Positions 28,269 to 37,758 of a DNA stretch of 64,000 nucleotides are shown one piece after another. Under the pieces are notes generated by a model, which was given only the letters and a program-made list of their open reading frames with translations, did not search any database and was not told where the DNA came from. Numbering within the stretch: position 1 is the first letter of the stretch; every line of letters begins with the position of its first letter. Origin of the DNA: Poindextera sp963706385 (lineage in GTDB: Bacteria > Pseudomonadota > Alphaproteobacteria > Caulobacterales > Caulobacteraceae); contig OY970153.1 in assembly GCA_963706385.1 (NCBI GenBank), positions 1 to 64,000 of the forward strand, given 5' to 3'. The translations under genes were made by a program, and so were the position numbers.

Positions 28269-29395
28269 GACAGCAGCACCGCGGGCGAACAGGCGTGCCA
28301 GGCCAGCCACACCGGCTCGTCCCAGGTGAAATCCTCCTGGTCGCGGCGGGTGAGGTTCGAGCGCAGCGCGCGCACGCGCCGGCCGTTCTCCAGCTCGATG
28401 TCGTAGACCGACTCGCTGCCCAGATAGGCGATGTGGCGAATGGTTCCGGCGGCGGTGTTGCAGCCGGCCGGGGCGTCCTCCAGCCGCGGCGCGGCCCGCC
28501 CGCCCGCGCGCTTGTGCAGCTCGATCTTCTCCGGCCGGATGGCGACCCACAGGGTGGTTCCGTGACCGCCGGTGACGCCGTGGTCGAGGAAGATCGGCGC
28601 CGGCAGTTCGGGCGCGTCGATCACCGCGTGGTCGGGCTCGTCGACGCTCAACTTGCCCTCGAACAGGTTCACCTGGCCGATGAAGTCGGCGACGAAGCGG
28701 CTGTTGGGATATTCGTAGAGGTCGCTGGGACTGGCGACCTGTTGCAGCAGGCCCCGGTTCATCACCGCGCAGCGGCTGGCCATGGCCAGGGCCTCGTCCT
28801 GGTCGTGGGTGACCATCAGGAAGGTGATGCCGACCTTCTCCTGCAGCAGGGTCAGCTCCGAGCGCATCTGCTCGCGCAGCTTGGCGTCCAGCGCCGACAA
28901 GGGCTCGTCCAGCAGCAACACGCGCGGGCGCTTGACCAGGGCGCGGGCGAGCGCCACCCGCTGGCGCTGGCCGCCGGACATCTGGTCGGGCTTGCGCGGA
29001 CCGAAACCCTCCAGCTTGACCAGGGCCAGGGCCTCCTCGACCCGCCGCTCCCGCTCGGCCTTGGGCAGGCCCTCGACCATCAGGCCATAGCCGACGTTGT
29101 CGGCCACGCTCATGTGCGGGAACACCGCGTAGGACTGGAACACCATGTTCACCGGCCGCCGGTTCGGCGGGATGCGGCCGATGTCCCGCCCGTCGATCAG
29201 GATGCGGCCCTCGCTCGGGGTCTCGAACCCGGCCAGCATGCGCAAGAGCGTGGTCTTGCCGCAGCCCGACGGGCCCAGAAGGGCGAAGAACTCGCCTTCC
29301 TCGATCGACAGGCTGACGTCGTCCACCGCCACCACCTCACCGAAGCGTTTGGTGACGTTCTCGAAGCGGATGATGGTCTTGGGGGCTTGGCTCAT
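28265..29395 (-). CDS. Polyamine-type ABC transporter ATP-binding protein (PotA/PotG-like)
   Basis: 376 aa. Walker A GPSGCGKTT at about 38-46, Q-loop VFQSYAVFPH, signature MSGGQRQRVALARAL, Walker B VLLLDEPLSALD, H-loop VTHDQDEA. A C-terminal TOBE domain (about 280-370) with WVAIRPEKIEL and YLGSESVYDIEL is typical of the spermidine/putrescine MOI subfamily. It sits 12 bp after the permease stop and is coupled to the PuuD-like gene. Confidence 0.93.
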   Translation of the reverse strand: MSQAPKTIIRFENVTKRFGEVVAVDDVSLSIEEGEFFALLGPSGCGKTTLLRMLAGFETPSEGRILIDGRDIGRIPPNRRPVNMVFQSYAVFPHMSVADNVGYGLMVEGLPKAERERRVEEALALVKLEGFGPRKPDQMSGGQRQRVALARALVKRPRVLLLDEPLSALDAKLREQMRSELTLLQEKVGITFLMVTHDQDEALAMASRCAVMNRGLLQQVASPSDLYEYPNSRFVADFIGQVNLFEGKLSVDEPDHAVIDAPELPAPIFLDHGVTGGHGTTLWVAIRPEKIELHKRAGGRAAPRLEDAPAGCNTAAGTIRHIAYLGSESVYDIELENGRRVRALRSNLTRRDQEDFTWDEPVWLAWHACSPAVLLS

Positions 29396-29407
29396 GGGTC
29401 CGCCGGT

Positions 29408-30268
29408 TCAGGCGCCGCCGGCGGCGTCGCGCGCGAGCCCCGCCCCCTGCAGGCGAAGGGCGAGGAAGGTCAGCGCCACGGTGATCACGATCAGTATGGT
29501 CGAGGCCGCGTTGACCTCGGGCGTCACCGAGAAGCGCACCATCGAATAGACCTTGATCGGGAAGGTGGTGGTCTCCGGCCCCGAGGTGAAGAAGGTGATC
29601 ACGAAATCGTCCAGGCTGAGGGTGAAGGCCAAGAGCCCGCCGGCCACCAGGCCGGGCGTCATGTGCGGAACCAGGATGTCGCGGAAGATGCGCCATTCGC
29701 CCGCGCCCAGGTCCCGGGCCGCCTCCTCGAGCTCCCGGTTGAACGAGGCCAGACGCGCCCGGATCACGATGGCCACGAAGCTGAACGAGAAGGAGATGTG
29801 CGAGATGATGATCGCGCCGAGGTTCAGCGGCCAGGGCAGGGACGTCGGCCAGGGCAGAACCTGGGTGAAGAACACCAGCATGGCCACGCCCATGCAGATC
29901 TCGGGCACCACGATCGGCAGGGCCAGCGCGCCCTCCAGCGCCGGCTTGGCCGGGAACCGGAACCGCCAAAGCATCAGCGCCGTCATCGCCCCCAGGATCA
30001 CGCTGACCACGGTCGAGACCGCCGCGATGGTCAGCGAATTGCCGAACGCGGTCAGAAGGTCCGCGTCGTGCAGCACCTTGACGTAATAGTCGAGGGTGAA
30101 GCCGCGCCAGACCGTGGTGCGGCGGCTGTTGTTGAAGCTGAACACCATCAGCGTGACCAGCGGCGCATAGAGAAAGACGCTGACCAGCGCCAGCCAGGCG
30201 CGGATCGGCCAGCGCCGCAGATACTCCAGCGGGCCGGGCGGGGCTGTGTCGCGGACGGGCCTGGTCAT
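29408..30268 (-). CDS. Polyamine ABC transporter permease (PotI/PotC-like)
   Basis: 286 aa, about six membrane segments. The EAA loop interacting with the ATPase is in ELEEAARDLGAGEWRIF. LSLDDFVITFFTSG is a PotI/PotC signature. ATG 30268 overlaps the stop of the other permease (ATGA). The open frame extending to 30928 is a shadow of that permease. Confidence 0.92.
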   Translation of the reverse strand: MTRPVRDTAPPGPLEYLRRWPIRAWLALVSVFLYAPLVTLMVFSFNNSRRTTVWRGFTLDYYVKVLHDADLLTAFGNSLTIAAVSTVVSVILGAMTALMLWRFRFPAKPALEGALALPIVVPEICMGVAMLVFFTQVLPWPTSLPWPLNLGAIIISHISFSFSFVAIVIRARLASFNRELEEAARDLGAGEWRIFRDILVPHMTPGLVAGGLLAFTLSLDDFVITFFTSGPETTTFPIKVYSMVRFSVTPEVNAASTILIVITVALTFLALRLQGAGLARDAAGGA

Positions 30269-31173
30269 GCCGCCGCCTCGCTCTTGCGGTTGCGGGCGAC
30301 GACGGCCTGCACGGCGATGGCCAGGAAGGTCATGTACATCAGGAGGAACGACAGGGCCGAGCCGAACGGCCAGTTGTTGGCGGTCTTGAACTGCCGCTCG
30401 ATGATGTTGGCGATCATCATGCTTTCCGGCCCGCCCAAGAGGTCCGGGGTCAGATAGGCGCCGATCGAGGGGATCAGGGTGACGATGACGCCGGAGACGA
30501 TCCCCGGCATGGCCAGGGGCGCGACGATCCGCGCGAAGGTGGTCAGCTGGCCGGCGCCGAGGTCGAGACTGGCTTCCAGCAGCGAACGGTCCAGCCGGTC
30601 GAGCGCGGCGTAGAGCGGCAGGACCATGAACGGCATCTGGACGTAAACCAGGCCAAACACCACGGCGAAATTGTTGTGCAGCAGCGCCAGCGGCTGGAAC
30701 GCGCCCAGCGGGTGGCCGAACGCTGCGGTCAGGTGGCCGAGCGCGTTCCAGGCGAACGCCAGGCCGAAGTTGATGAACCCCTCGGTCCGCAGCACCGCCA
30801 TCAGCGCATAGGTGCGGATCAAAAGGTTGGTCCAGAACGGCAGCATGATCAGCAGCAGCAGCCAGGTCTTGGTCTTCTCCGAGGCGAAGGTGATCGCCAC
30901 CGCCACCGGGAAGCCGACGATCAGGCACAGGAGCGTGGTGATCGCCGCGAACCAGAACGATTTCAGGATGATGCCCAGGTAGAGCGGGGTGATCGCGTGG
31001 GCGTAGTTGGCGAAGGTCCCGTTGATGGTGATCTCGACGAGGTTCTTGTTCTCGCCGAAGCTGTAGCCCCAGATGATCGCCAGCGGCACGAGGAAGAAGG
31101 CCGTCAGCCAGAACACCGGCGGGACGGCCAGGGTGGCGAACACCGCCTTGGCGCGTTTCCAGGACTCATCCAT
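30265..31173 (-). CDS. Polyamine ABC transporter permease (PotH/PotB-like)
   Basis: 302 aa inner-membrane permease with about six hydrophobic segments; SFGENKNLVEI and FWTNLLIRTYALMAVL match the PotH/PotB family, and the EAA loop is LLEASLDLGAGQLTTF. ATG 31173 is 15 bp downstream of the end of the substrate-binding protein gene. It forms the transmembrane heterodimer with the next gene's product. Confidence 0.92.
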   Translation of the reverse strand: MDESWKRAKAVFATLAVPPVFWLTAFFLVPLAIIWGYSFGENKNLVEITINGTFANYAHAITPLYLGIILKSFWFAAITTLLCLIVGFPVAVAITFASEKTKTWLLLLIMLPFWTNLLIRTYALMAVLRTEGFINFGLAFAWNALGHLTAAFGHPLGAFQPLALLHNNFAVVFGLVYVQMPFMVLPLYAALDRLDRSLLEASLDLGAGQLTTFARIVAPLAMPGIVSGVIVTLIPSIGAYLTPDLLGGPESMMIANIIERQFKTANNWPFGSALSFLLMYMTFLAIAVQAVVARNRKSEAAA

Positions 31174-31188
31174 GGCGGCCGCCCCTGT

Positions 31189-32281
31189 TCATGCCGCGAA
31201 GATCCGGGTCAGGGTTTCGTCGTAGAGCTGGGCGCGCTTCAGCCCCTCGAACCGGGCGTATTCGCAGACCGCCAGCGCCTGTGGCGGCGGGAAGATCGCG
31301 GTGTTGGTCCGGTAGTCGTCGGGCATCAGCGCCAGCGCCGCGGCGTTCGGCGTCGGGTATTTGATGGTGTTGGAGATTTCCGCCCCGTTTTTGGCGTCGA
31401 GCACGAAATTGATGAACTGGTGGGCGTTGTCGGGCCGGGGCGCGCCCTTGGGAATGCACAGGCAGTCCGAGTTGAGGATCGAGCCTTCCCTCGGCACCAC
31501 GAAGTCCAGGTCGGGGTCTTCCTGCATCACCTGGGCGATGTCGCCGTTGTACTCCATGACGATGTCGATGTCGCCGGCGAGCAGCAGGTCCTGGCCCTCG
31601 TCGTTGTGGAAGATTTTGATGTTCGGCTTTTGGCGGATGTACATCTCGGCGATGCGCTCGACCATCGGAAGCGGAATGTCGCGCACCGAGTGGCCGAGGT
31701 ATTTGGCCCCCAGCTCGATCAGGTCGTCGGCCTCGGAGAACAGGCCGATGCGGCCCTTGTAGCGGTCGGAGTCCATCAGCCATTTCCAGCTGTCGGGCAC
31801 GCCGTCGACCTTGGACTTGCGATAACCGATGCCGAGCACCAGCCAGGTGTAGGGCATGGAATAGCGCCGGCCGGGATCGAAGTCGGGGTTCTGGAACGCC
31901 GGCAGCAGGTTCGCCCGGTTGGGGATCTTGGCGTGATCCAGCGGCTCCAGCATGCCGGAGATACTGCATGCGGGTGACGAATTCGTTCGACGGCACGATC
32001 ACGTCGAAGCCGGGATTGCCGGCCCGAAGCTTGGAGAACAGCTCGTCGTTGGTGGCGAACAGGCTCATCTTCACCGCAACGCCGCTCGCCGCCTTGAAGT
32101 CCGACAGGGTGGTCTTTCCGGTATAGGTGTCCCAGTTATAGAGGTTGAGTTTGGCCTCCTCGCCGTTGCGCCCGATCGGCGCCTTGGACGCGCAGCCCTC
32201 CAGCCCGGCGAAGCTGAGGCCCGCCGCGGCCGCGCCCAGGCCGGCCAGGAGCGAACGGCGTGAGGCCCGCCCCGTCCTCAT
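31189..32281 (-). pseudogene. Polyamine ABC transporter substrate-binding protein (PotF/PotD-like), frameshifted
   Basis: Two overlapping frames encode one protein. The 5' part (ATG 32281) has a signal with lipobox-like FAGLEGC and the PotD/F start LNLYNWDTY, continuing to FVTRMQYL. The 3' part resumes in another frame at GMLEPLDHAKIPN and runs to the stop at 31189 with SMPYTWLVLGIGY, MEYNGDIAQVM and PNAAALALMP. Deleting one G from the CCGG at 31955-31958 joins them into a 363-aa protein of normal family length. It lies between the PuuA-like gene and the permeases. Either a sequencing insertion or a recent inactivation that would disable import. Confidence 0.82.
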
Positions 32282-32293
32282 GTCCCGGCCCCG

Positions 32294-33682
32294 TCAGGCA
32301 TTTTGCAGATACCAATCGTAGTCCAGCGCCGTGACCACCTCGAAGAAACGGTCCTGTTCGGTGCGCTTGACCGAGGTGAACATGTCGACGAACCGCTCGC
32401 CCAGATAGTCGCGCATCAGCTTCGAGGCCGCGAAGGCGTCGGTCGCGGCGAACCAGTTGGCCGGCAGGCGCAGATCGCCGCGCGCGGCCTCGGCGTAGCC
32501 GTCGCCCACCACCGGCGGGCCGGGATCGATCTTGCCGCTGATCCCGTGGTGAACCCCGGCCAAGAGGGCGGCGAGGGCGAGGTAGGGATTGGCGTCGGCG
32601 CCGGCCACCCGGTGCTCGATGTGCCGCCCCCCGGCCGGTCCGGCCGGCACCCGCAGCGAGACCGTGCGGTTGTTCACCCCCCAGGTCGGGGCGACCGGGG
32701 CGTAGGAGTTGGCGCGGAAGCGGCGGTAGGAATTGGCGTTGGGCGCGAAGATCGCCATGCCGTCGGCCAGGCTCGCCTTCAGCCCGCCCACCGCGTGGCG
32801 CAGGGTCGGGCTCCCGGCCGCATCCTCGCTGGCGAAGATGTTGTTTCCGTCCTTATCGTTGACGCTGACGTGCAGGTGCAGGCCGCTGCCGGCGCGGTCG
32901 GCGAACGGTTTGGCCATGAAGGTCGCCTCGCGGCCGCAGGCGGCGGCCACGCCCTTGGCGATGCGCTTGTACATCACCGCCTCGTCCGCCGCGCGCAGGG
33001 CGTCGGGGCCGTGCTTGAGGGTCAGCTCGAGCTGGCCGGGGGCGTATTCCGAGATGGCGCCTTCCAGCGGCACGCCCTGGGCGTCCGCGGCGGCCCACAG
33101 GGCGCGCAGGAAGCCGGCCGAATCCTCCAGCTCGCGCAGGCCGTAGACCCCGTGCTGGCGCGGCCGCTCGCCGGTGGTCTCCGAGCCGGCCAGCTCGATC
33201 CCGCCCGACGGCGTGCGCCGGCCGTCGACCAGGTAGTATTCGATCTCGCAGGCCACCACCGGCGTCAGCCCGTCGGCCGCGAACCGGTCGATCACGCCGC
33301 GCAGCACATGGCGCGGATCGAGGTCGTTGGGCGTCCCGTCCAGCTCGTACATCGAGGTCAGAAGCTGGGCGATATCGTCGCCGAGCCAGGGGGCGGGAAC
33401 CAGGGTGCCCGGCGCGGGCTTGGCCAGCCGATCGGCGTCGCCGTCGGCCCAGACCAGGCCGGTGTCCTCGCAGTCCTGGCCGGTGATGTCGCAGACCAGG
33501 ATCGAGCCCGGCAGGAAGCGGCCGTATTCGTAGACCGCCATGATCTCGCCGCGGCGCAGCCGCTTGCCGCGCGGCACGCCCGAGAGGGCGGTGAAGATCA
33601 CCTCGAAGAATTCGATCTGCGGATGGGCGGCCAGGAAACGGCGCGCTTCCTCGGGATCGGCGATGGGGCTGGCGGCGGGCAA
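32294..33682 (-). CDS. Glutamine synthetase family protein, PuuA-like (candidate 3)
   Basis: 462 aa, more diverged than the other two copies. Motifs EIEYYL, EYAPGQLELTLKHG, AGSGLHLHVS, WGVNNRTVSLR, RHIEHRVAGADANPYLA. The start is TTG 33682 with AAGGTG seven bases upstream; an in-frame TGA just before it leaves no ATG/GTG option. First gene of the operon with the Pot transporter, PuuD-like hydrolase and aminotransferase. Two TGTGATCACT operators lie 130 and 196 bp upstream. Confidence 0.9.
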   Translation of the reverse strand: MPAASPIADPEEARRFLAAHPQIEFFEVIFTALSGVPRGKRLRRGEIMAVYEYGRFLPGSILVCDITGQDCEDTGLVWADGDADRLAKPAPGTLVPAPWLGDDIAQLLTSMYELDGTPNDLDPRHVLRGVIDRFAADGLTPVVACEIEYYLVDGRRTPSGGIELAGSETTGERPRQHGVYGLRELEDSAGFLRALWAAADAQGVPLEGAISEYAPGQLELTLKHGPDALRAADEAVMYKRIAKGVAAACGREATFMAKPFADRAGSGLHLHVSVNDKDGNNIFASEDAAGSPTLRHAVGGLKASLADGMAIFAPNANSYRRFRANSYAPVAPTWGVNNRTVSLRVPAGPAGGRHIEHRVAGADANPYLALAALLAGVHHGISGKIDPGPPVVGDGYAEAARGDLRLPANWFAATDAFAASKLMRDYLGERFVDMFTSVKRTEQDRFFEVVTALDYDWYLQNA

Positions 33683-33809
33683 TCAGGTCACCTTGTACGG
33701 AACATTGTATGGAGAAACGATCTTCAAATCGACGCAAGGCGTGGGCGCGGGCAAGCCCCGATCTTCGCCAGGATTCCCGCGCTCGCCGGGCGCCGCATCC
33801 GTCCGCGGC

Positions 33810-33823
33810 TCTGTGATCACTAT
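33810..33823. promoter_or_regulatory. Operator-like palindrome TGTGATCACT (proximal)
   Basis: TCTGTGATCACTAT. The TGTGATCAC core is identical to that at 2448 between the TonB receptor and the first PuuA-like gene. It lies about 130 bp upstream of the third PuuA-like gene, which heads the transport/catabolic operon. Probable GntR-family binding site; inference from recurrence and context. Confidence 0.6.
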
Positions 33824-33875
33824 CTGGCGGATGAACCGCGCGTGTCAAGCACGGGCGGGAGGTCGGAAAACCCAA

Positions 33876-33887
33876 TCTGTGATCACT
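33876..33887. promoter_or_regulatory. Operator-like palindrome TGTGATCACT (distal)
   Basis: TCTGTGATCACT, 66 bp from the proximal copy, roughly six helical turns, so two dimers could contact one another. It lies just past the stop of the DUF3297 gene, on the promoter side of the PuuA-Pot operon. Confidence 0.6.
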
Positions 33888-33909
33888 GAATAGTCGGCGA
33901 CAGCCCGCG

Positions 33910-34164
33910 TCAGCCTTCGTCGCGGAAATAGGGCTCGACCGGGCCTCGCAGCTTGATGGTCATCGGATTGCCGGCCCGATCGACGGTCGTGCCGACGCTC
34001 AGACGCACCCAGCCCTCGCTGACGCAATATTCCTCGACATTGGTCTTATCCACGCCCTTGAAGCGCACGCCCACGCCGCGCTGCAGAAGGGCGGCGTCGT
34101 AATGCGGGCTGGCCGGGTTGACGGACAGGCGATTAGGCAGGCGGTCGGACGGAGTCTCGGACAT
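33910..34164 (-). CDS. DUF3297 family protein
   Basis: 84 aa. The signature PNRLSVNPASPHYD, VRFKGVDKTNVEEY and DRAGNPMTIKLRGPVEPYF matches DUF3297, a small cytosolic protein conserved in Proteobacteria without known function. The start at 34164 is chosen because family members begin with the sequence before PSDRLP; the frame is open to 34200. Confidence 0.88.
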   Translation of the reverse strand: MSETPSDRLPNRLSVNPASPHYDAALLQRGVGVRFKGVDKTNVEEYCVSEGWVRLSVGTTVDRAGNPMTIKLRGPVEPYFRDEG

Positions 34165-34215
34165 GGGGCGGGTGATAGCCGCGCCGGGCGGCGGCGACAA
34201 CCGCCGCGGCTCGGA

Positions 34216-34479
34216 TCAGCGTCCGCCGCCGCCGGTGATGGTCTTGATCTGGGCCTGCACCGCGGCTTTCGCGCCCACGCCCCACAACAGTTGCATGAAG
34301 GCGAGGGTGCGCCCCGCGGCGTCGTCGAACCTCCAGTCGCAATCGGCGAACTGGCAGTCGCGGAAGCTGGGGACCTGCCCGCCAGCATAGATCATGCGGC
34401 AGGCGCGGAACTCGCACGCCTCGAAGCTTTCGCCGTCGAGCATGACGGTCTCGTGGTTGTAGATGACGGCGGTCTGCAT
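34216..34479 (-). CDS. Small protein with pentapeptide-like Cys-rich segment
   Basis: 87 aa, unrecognised family. Residues 16-50 show a loose pentapeptide-like periodicity (GESFEACEFRACRM, then FRDCQFADCDWRF) with four cysteines, followed by a helical MQLLWGVGAKAAVQAQ tail. AAGGA lies upstream of ATG 34479. Ten bases separate it from the preceding small gene, so they probably form a pair. Confidence 0.65.
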   Translation of the reverse strand: MQTAVIYNHETVMLDGESFEACEFRACRMIYAGGQVPSFRDCQFADCDWRFDDAAGRTLAFMQLLWGVGAKAAVQAQIKTITGGGGR

Positions 34480-34489
34480 GGCCGGTCCT

Positions 34490-34681
34490 TTACGGGTCGA
34501 CGCCCGGCGAGGGCTTGAAGCTGGCGGCGCAGATCGCCTCCAGGTGCCCGCGGATCGAGCGGGGCGCCAGCAGTTGGTCCACCGCGCGGCAGCCGTCCGC
34601 CTTCAGGCGGTCCTTGAGCCGGTCGAGGTCCGGGCATTGGCCCGATCGGGCGAGGGCGTAGGCGCGTTCGAGGGTTGGCAT
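34490..34681 (-). CDS. Small hypothetical protein
   Basis: 63 aa from ATG 34681 (open to 34732). Contains an alpha-helical stretch, ERAYALARSGQCPDLDRLKD, then DRLKADGCRAVDQLL with one cysteine. Resembles short conserved alphaproteobacterial hypothetical proteins with no assigned role. Directly upstream of the pentapeptide-like protein. Confidence 0.6.
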   Translation of the reverse strand: MPTLERAYALARSGQCPDLDRLKDRLKADGCRAVDQLLAPRSIRGHLEAICAASFKPSPGVDP

Positions 34682-34870
34682 GGTCGTATCGGTGTAAAGT
34701 GTTCGCGCACGGCAGGCGCCGCGCGTGATCAAATGTTCGAAGAGGATCGTAGCGGACTCGGGAGCTCGATCCGAAGAACAAGCGTGGAGAGCAACCGAAC
34801 CAAAGCGATATTCGATGCCGCACCCTGCGCCAAATCTCGCCGGAAAGCAAGATGTTCCTGTTTCGGCCGC

Positions 34871-35506
34871 TTAATCCAGCGGCCAGCCGGGCCGGCGCAT
34901 CTCGAACATGGTGTCCTGGGTGATCTCGACATAGTCGCCCATCCGCCCGCAGCGCAGGATCGGCCCCGGCGCGGCGGTCTGGTAGACCCCATCCTGGATC
35001 AGCGCCTTGTCGATATAGACCGCCACCACCTCGCCCAGCGCCAGCCAGGTGTCGAGCCTCGCCCCGTCCGCGCCTTGCAATTGGATCAGCTGGGTCAGGC
35101 GGCATTCGAAGTTGACCGGGCTCTCCAGCACCCTGGGCGGCTTGACCAGCCGGCTGGGCGCGCGGGTCAGGCCGGCGACGTCGAACTCGTCGATCTCCGG
35201 CGGGGCCGGCGCGCAGGTCAGGTTCATCGGCTCGGCCAGGGCGCGGGTCGCCAGGTTCCAGCAGAACTCGCCGGTGGCCGCGACATTGGCCACCGTGTCC
35301 TTCCAGCCGAGCGACGAGAAGCCGATGATCGGGGGATAGTAGTTGAACCCGTTGAAGAAGCTGTAGGGCGCCAGATTGACCTCGCCCGCGGCGCTGATCG
35401 ACGAGATCCAGCCGATCGGCCGGGGCCCCACGATGGCGTTGAACGGATCATGCCGCAGGCCATGGCCCTGGACGGGCTGGTAGATGTGCGCGTTTTCGTC
35501 GGCCAT
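34871..35506 (-). CDS. Flavin reductase family protein (FMN-binding split barrel)
   Basis: 211 aa. DPFNAIVGPRPIGWISS, NLAPYSFFNGFNYYPP and NVAATGEFCWNLATR are signature segments of the DIM6/NTAB-type FMN-binding flavin reductases. It would use NAD(P)H to reduce or bind flavin in the cytosol; no partner monooxygenase is adjacent. The start at 35506 gives the normal family length. Confidence 0.88.
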   Translation of the reverse strand: MADENAHIYQPVQGHGLRHDPFNAIVGPRPIGWISSISAAGEVNLAPYSFFNGFNYYPPIIGFSSLGWKDTVANVAATGEFCWNLATRALAEPMNLTCAPAPPEIDEFDVAGLTRAPSRLVKPPRVLESPVNFECRLTQLIQLQGADGARLDTWLALGEVVAVYIDKALIQDGVYQTAAPGPILRCGRMGDYVEITQDTMFEMRRPGWPLD

Positions 35507-35576
35507 GGCGGGCAGGTTAGGGCGGGAGCGGCGCGGGGGATAGGGGCGTGAGCCCCTTCGTGGGCCTGCTCTCGCC

Positions 35577-35651
<75 letters not shown>

Positions 35652-35742
35652 ACTGACGAGGCCCGCGGCTATAGCGAAGGTCGCGGCCGGCGCAAAGCGA
35701 AATCAGTTGACGCGCGCGCCGGCGCGGCCCACCTGCGCGCCC

Positions 35743-35889
35743 ATGGGCGAGCCTGATCCGAACGCCAAGCGCCAGCCGCCGCCGCCGGGCGGGCGGGAGG
35801 CGCGGCTGGCCAAGGCGCTGCGCGAAAACCTGAGGCGTCGAAAGGCCGTCAAGCCGGCTCCCGACCCCTCCGCGGACGACGGACCCTAG
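35743..35889 (+). CDS. Small conserved basic protein upstream of murA
   Basis: 48 aa from ATG 35743 (a TTG at 35707 would add 12 residues). Pro-rich start, then REARLAKALRENLRRRKA, a basic amphipathic helix that I recall as typical of short Caulobacterales/Sphingomonadales hypotheticals. Function unknown. It ends 91 bp before murA. Confidence 0.6.
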   Translation: MGEPDPNAKRQPPPPGGREARLAKALRENLRRRKAVKPAPDPSADDGP

Positions 35890-35980
35890 GCGCTTTTAGA
35901 GGGGCCTTGCGTCCGGGCCGGCCGCGCCGTCAGATGAACCGCCCGGCCGATCGTCGTCGGCGGGCGCGCGAAGGATATCC

Positions 35981-37270
<1,290 letters not shown>

Positions 37271-37273
37271 CGC

Positions 37274-37711
37274 GTGGCGAAGAATAAGGCCGAACCGCTC
37301 CGGCTCCTGGCGCAGGACGCCGAGGACCTGGAGCTGATCGCCGCGGCGGTGCAGGACGCGGTCGGCAAGATCGGCGACATCCGCTATCAGGCCCCCGAGC
37401 GCCAGCTCACCCTGGTGCTGAACCGCTTCCGCTGGGAGGCGGGCGGGGCGCCGGCCGAGCGGGTGCGCGCCGGCCTGCAGTTCGGCTCCGTGCTGTCGGC
37501 CAAGGCCCGCAAGCTGCGCCGCACGGCGCCCGAGGCGGTGGTCGAGCTTCTGACCGTCGAATTCGAGCCGGGCGAGGCGCCGGGCGGGGCGATCGTGCTC
37601 AGCTTCGCCGGCGGCGGCGACCTGCGGCTGGAGGTCGAATGCATCGATGCGGCCCTGGCCGACGTCTCCGCCCCCTGGCCGACAAAACGCGCCCCGACGC
37701 ACGAGGAATAG
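37274..37711 (+). CDS. DUF2948 family protein
   Basis: 145 aa from GTG 37274, only 3 bp after murA. The sequence LLAQDAEDLELIAAAVQDA, GDIRYQAPERQLTLVLNRFRWE and the Asp-rich C-terminus match DUF2948, always seen between murA and hisD in alphaproteobacteria. No known role; co-transcribed with murA. Confidence 0.9.
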   Translation: MAKNKAEPLRLLAQDAEDLELIAAAVQDAVGKIGDIRYQAPERQLTLVLNRFRWEAGGAPAERVRAGLQFGSVLSAKARKLRRTAPEAVVELLTVEFEPGEAPGGAIVLSFAGGGDLRLEVECIDAALADVSAPWPTKRAPTHEE

Positions 37712-37758
37712 GGTCCAGGGACCGCAAACCCGCGATTGGGCCTTGAGTTTGCGGCCAG

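Noticed and set aside
28295..30457. 720-codon rightward open frame
   Set aside because: Antisense to the Pot ATPase and permease genes.
34726..34735. Sixth copy of the TGTGATCACA operator (GCGTGATCAA)
   Set aside because: Only the central TGATCA matches; GATC-containing strings are common, and no amine gene is adjacent.
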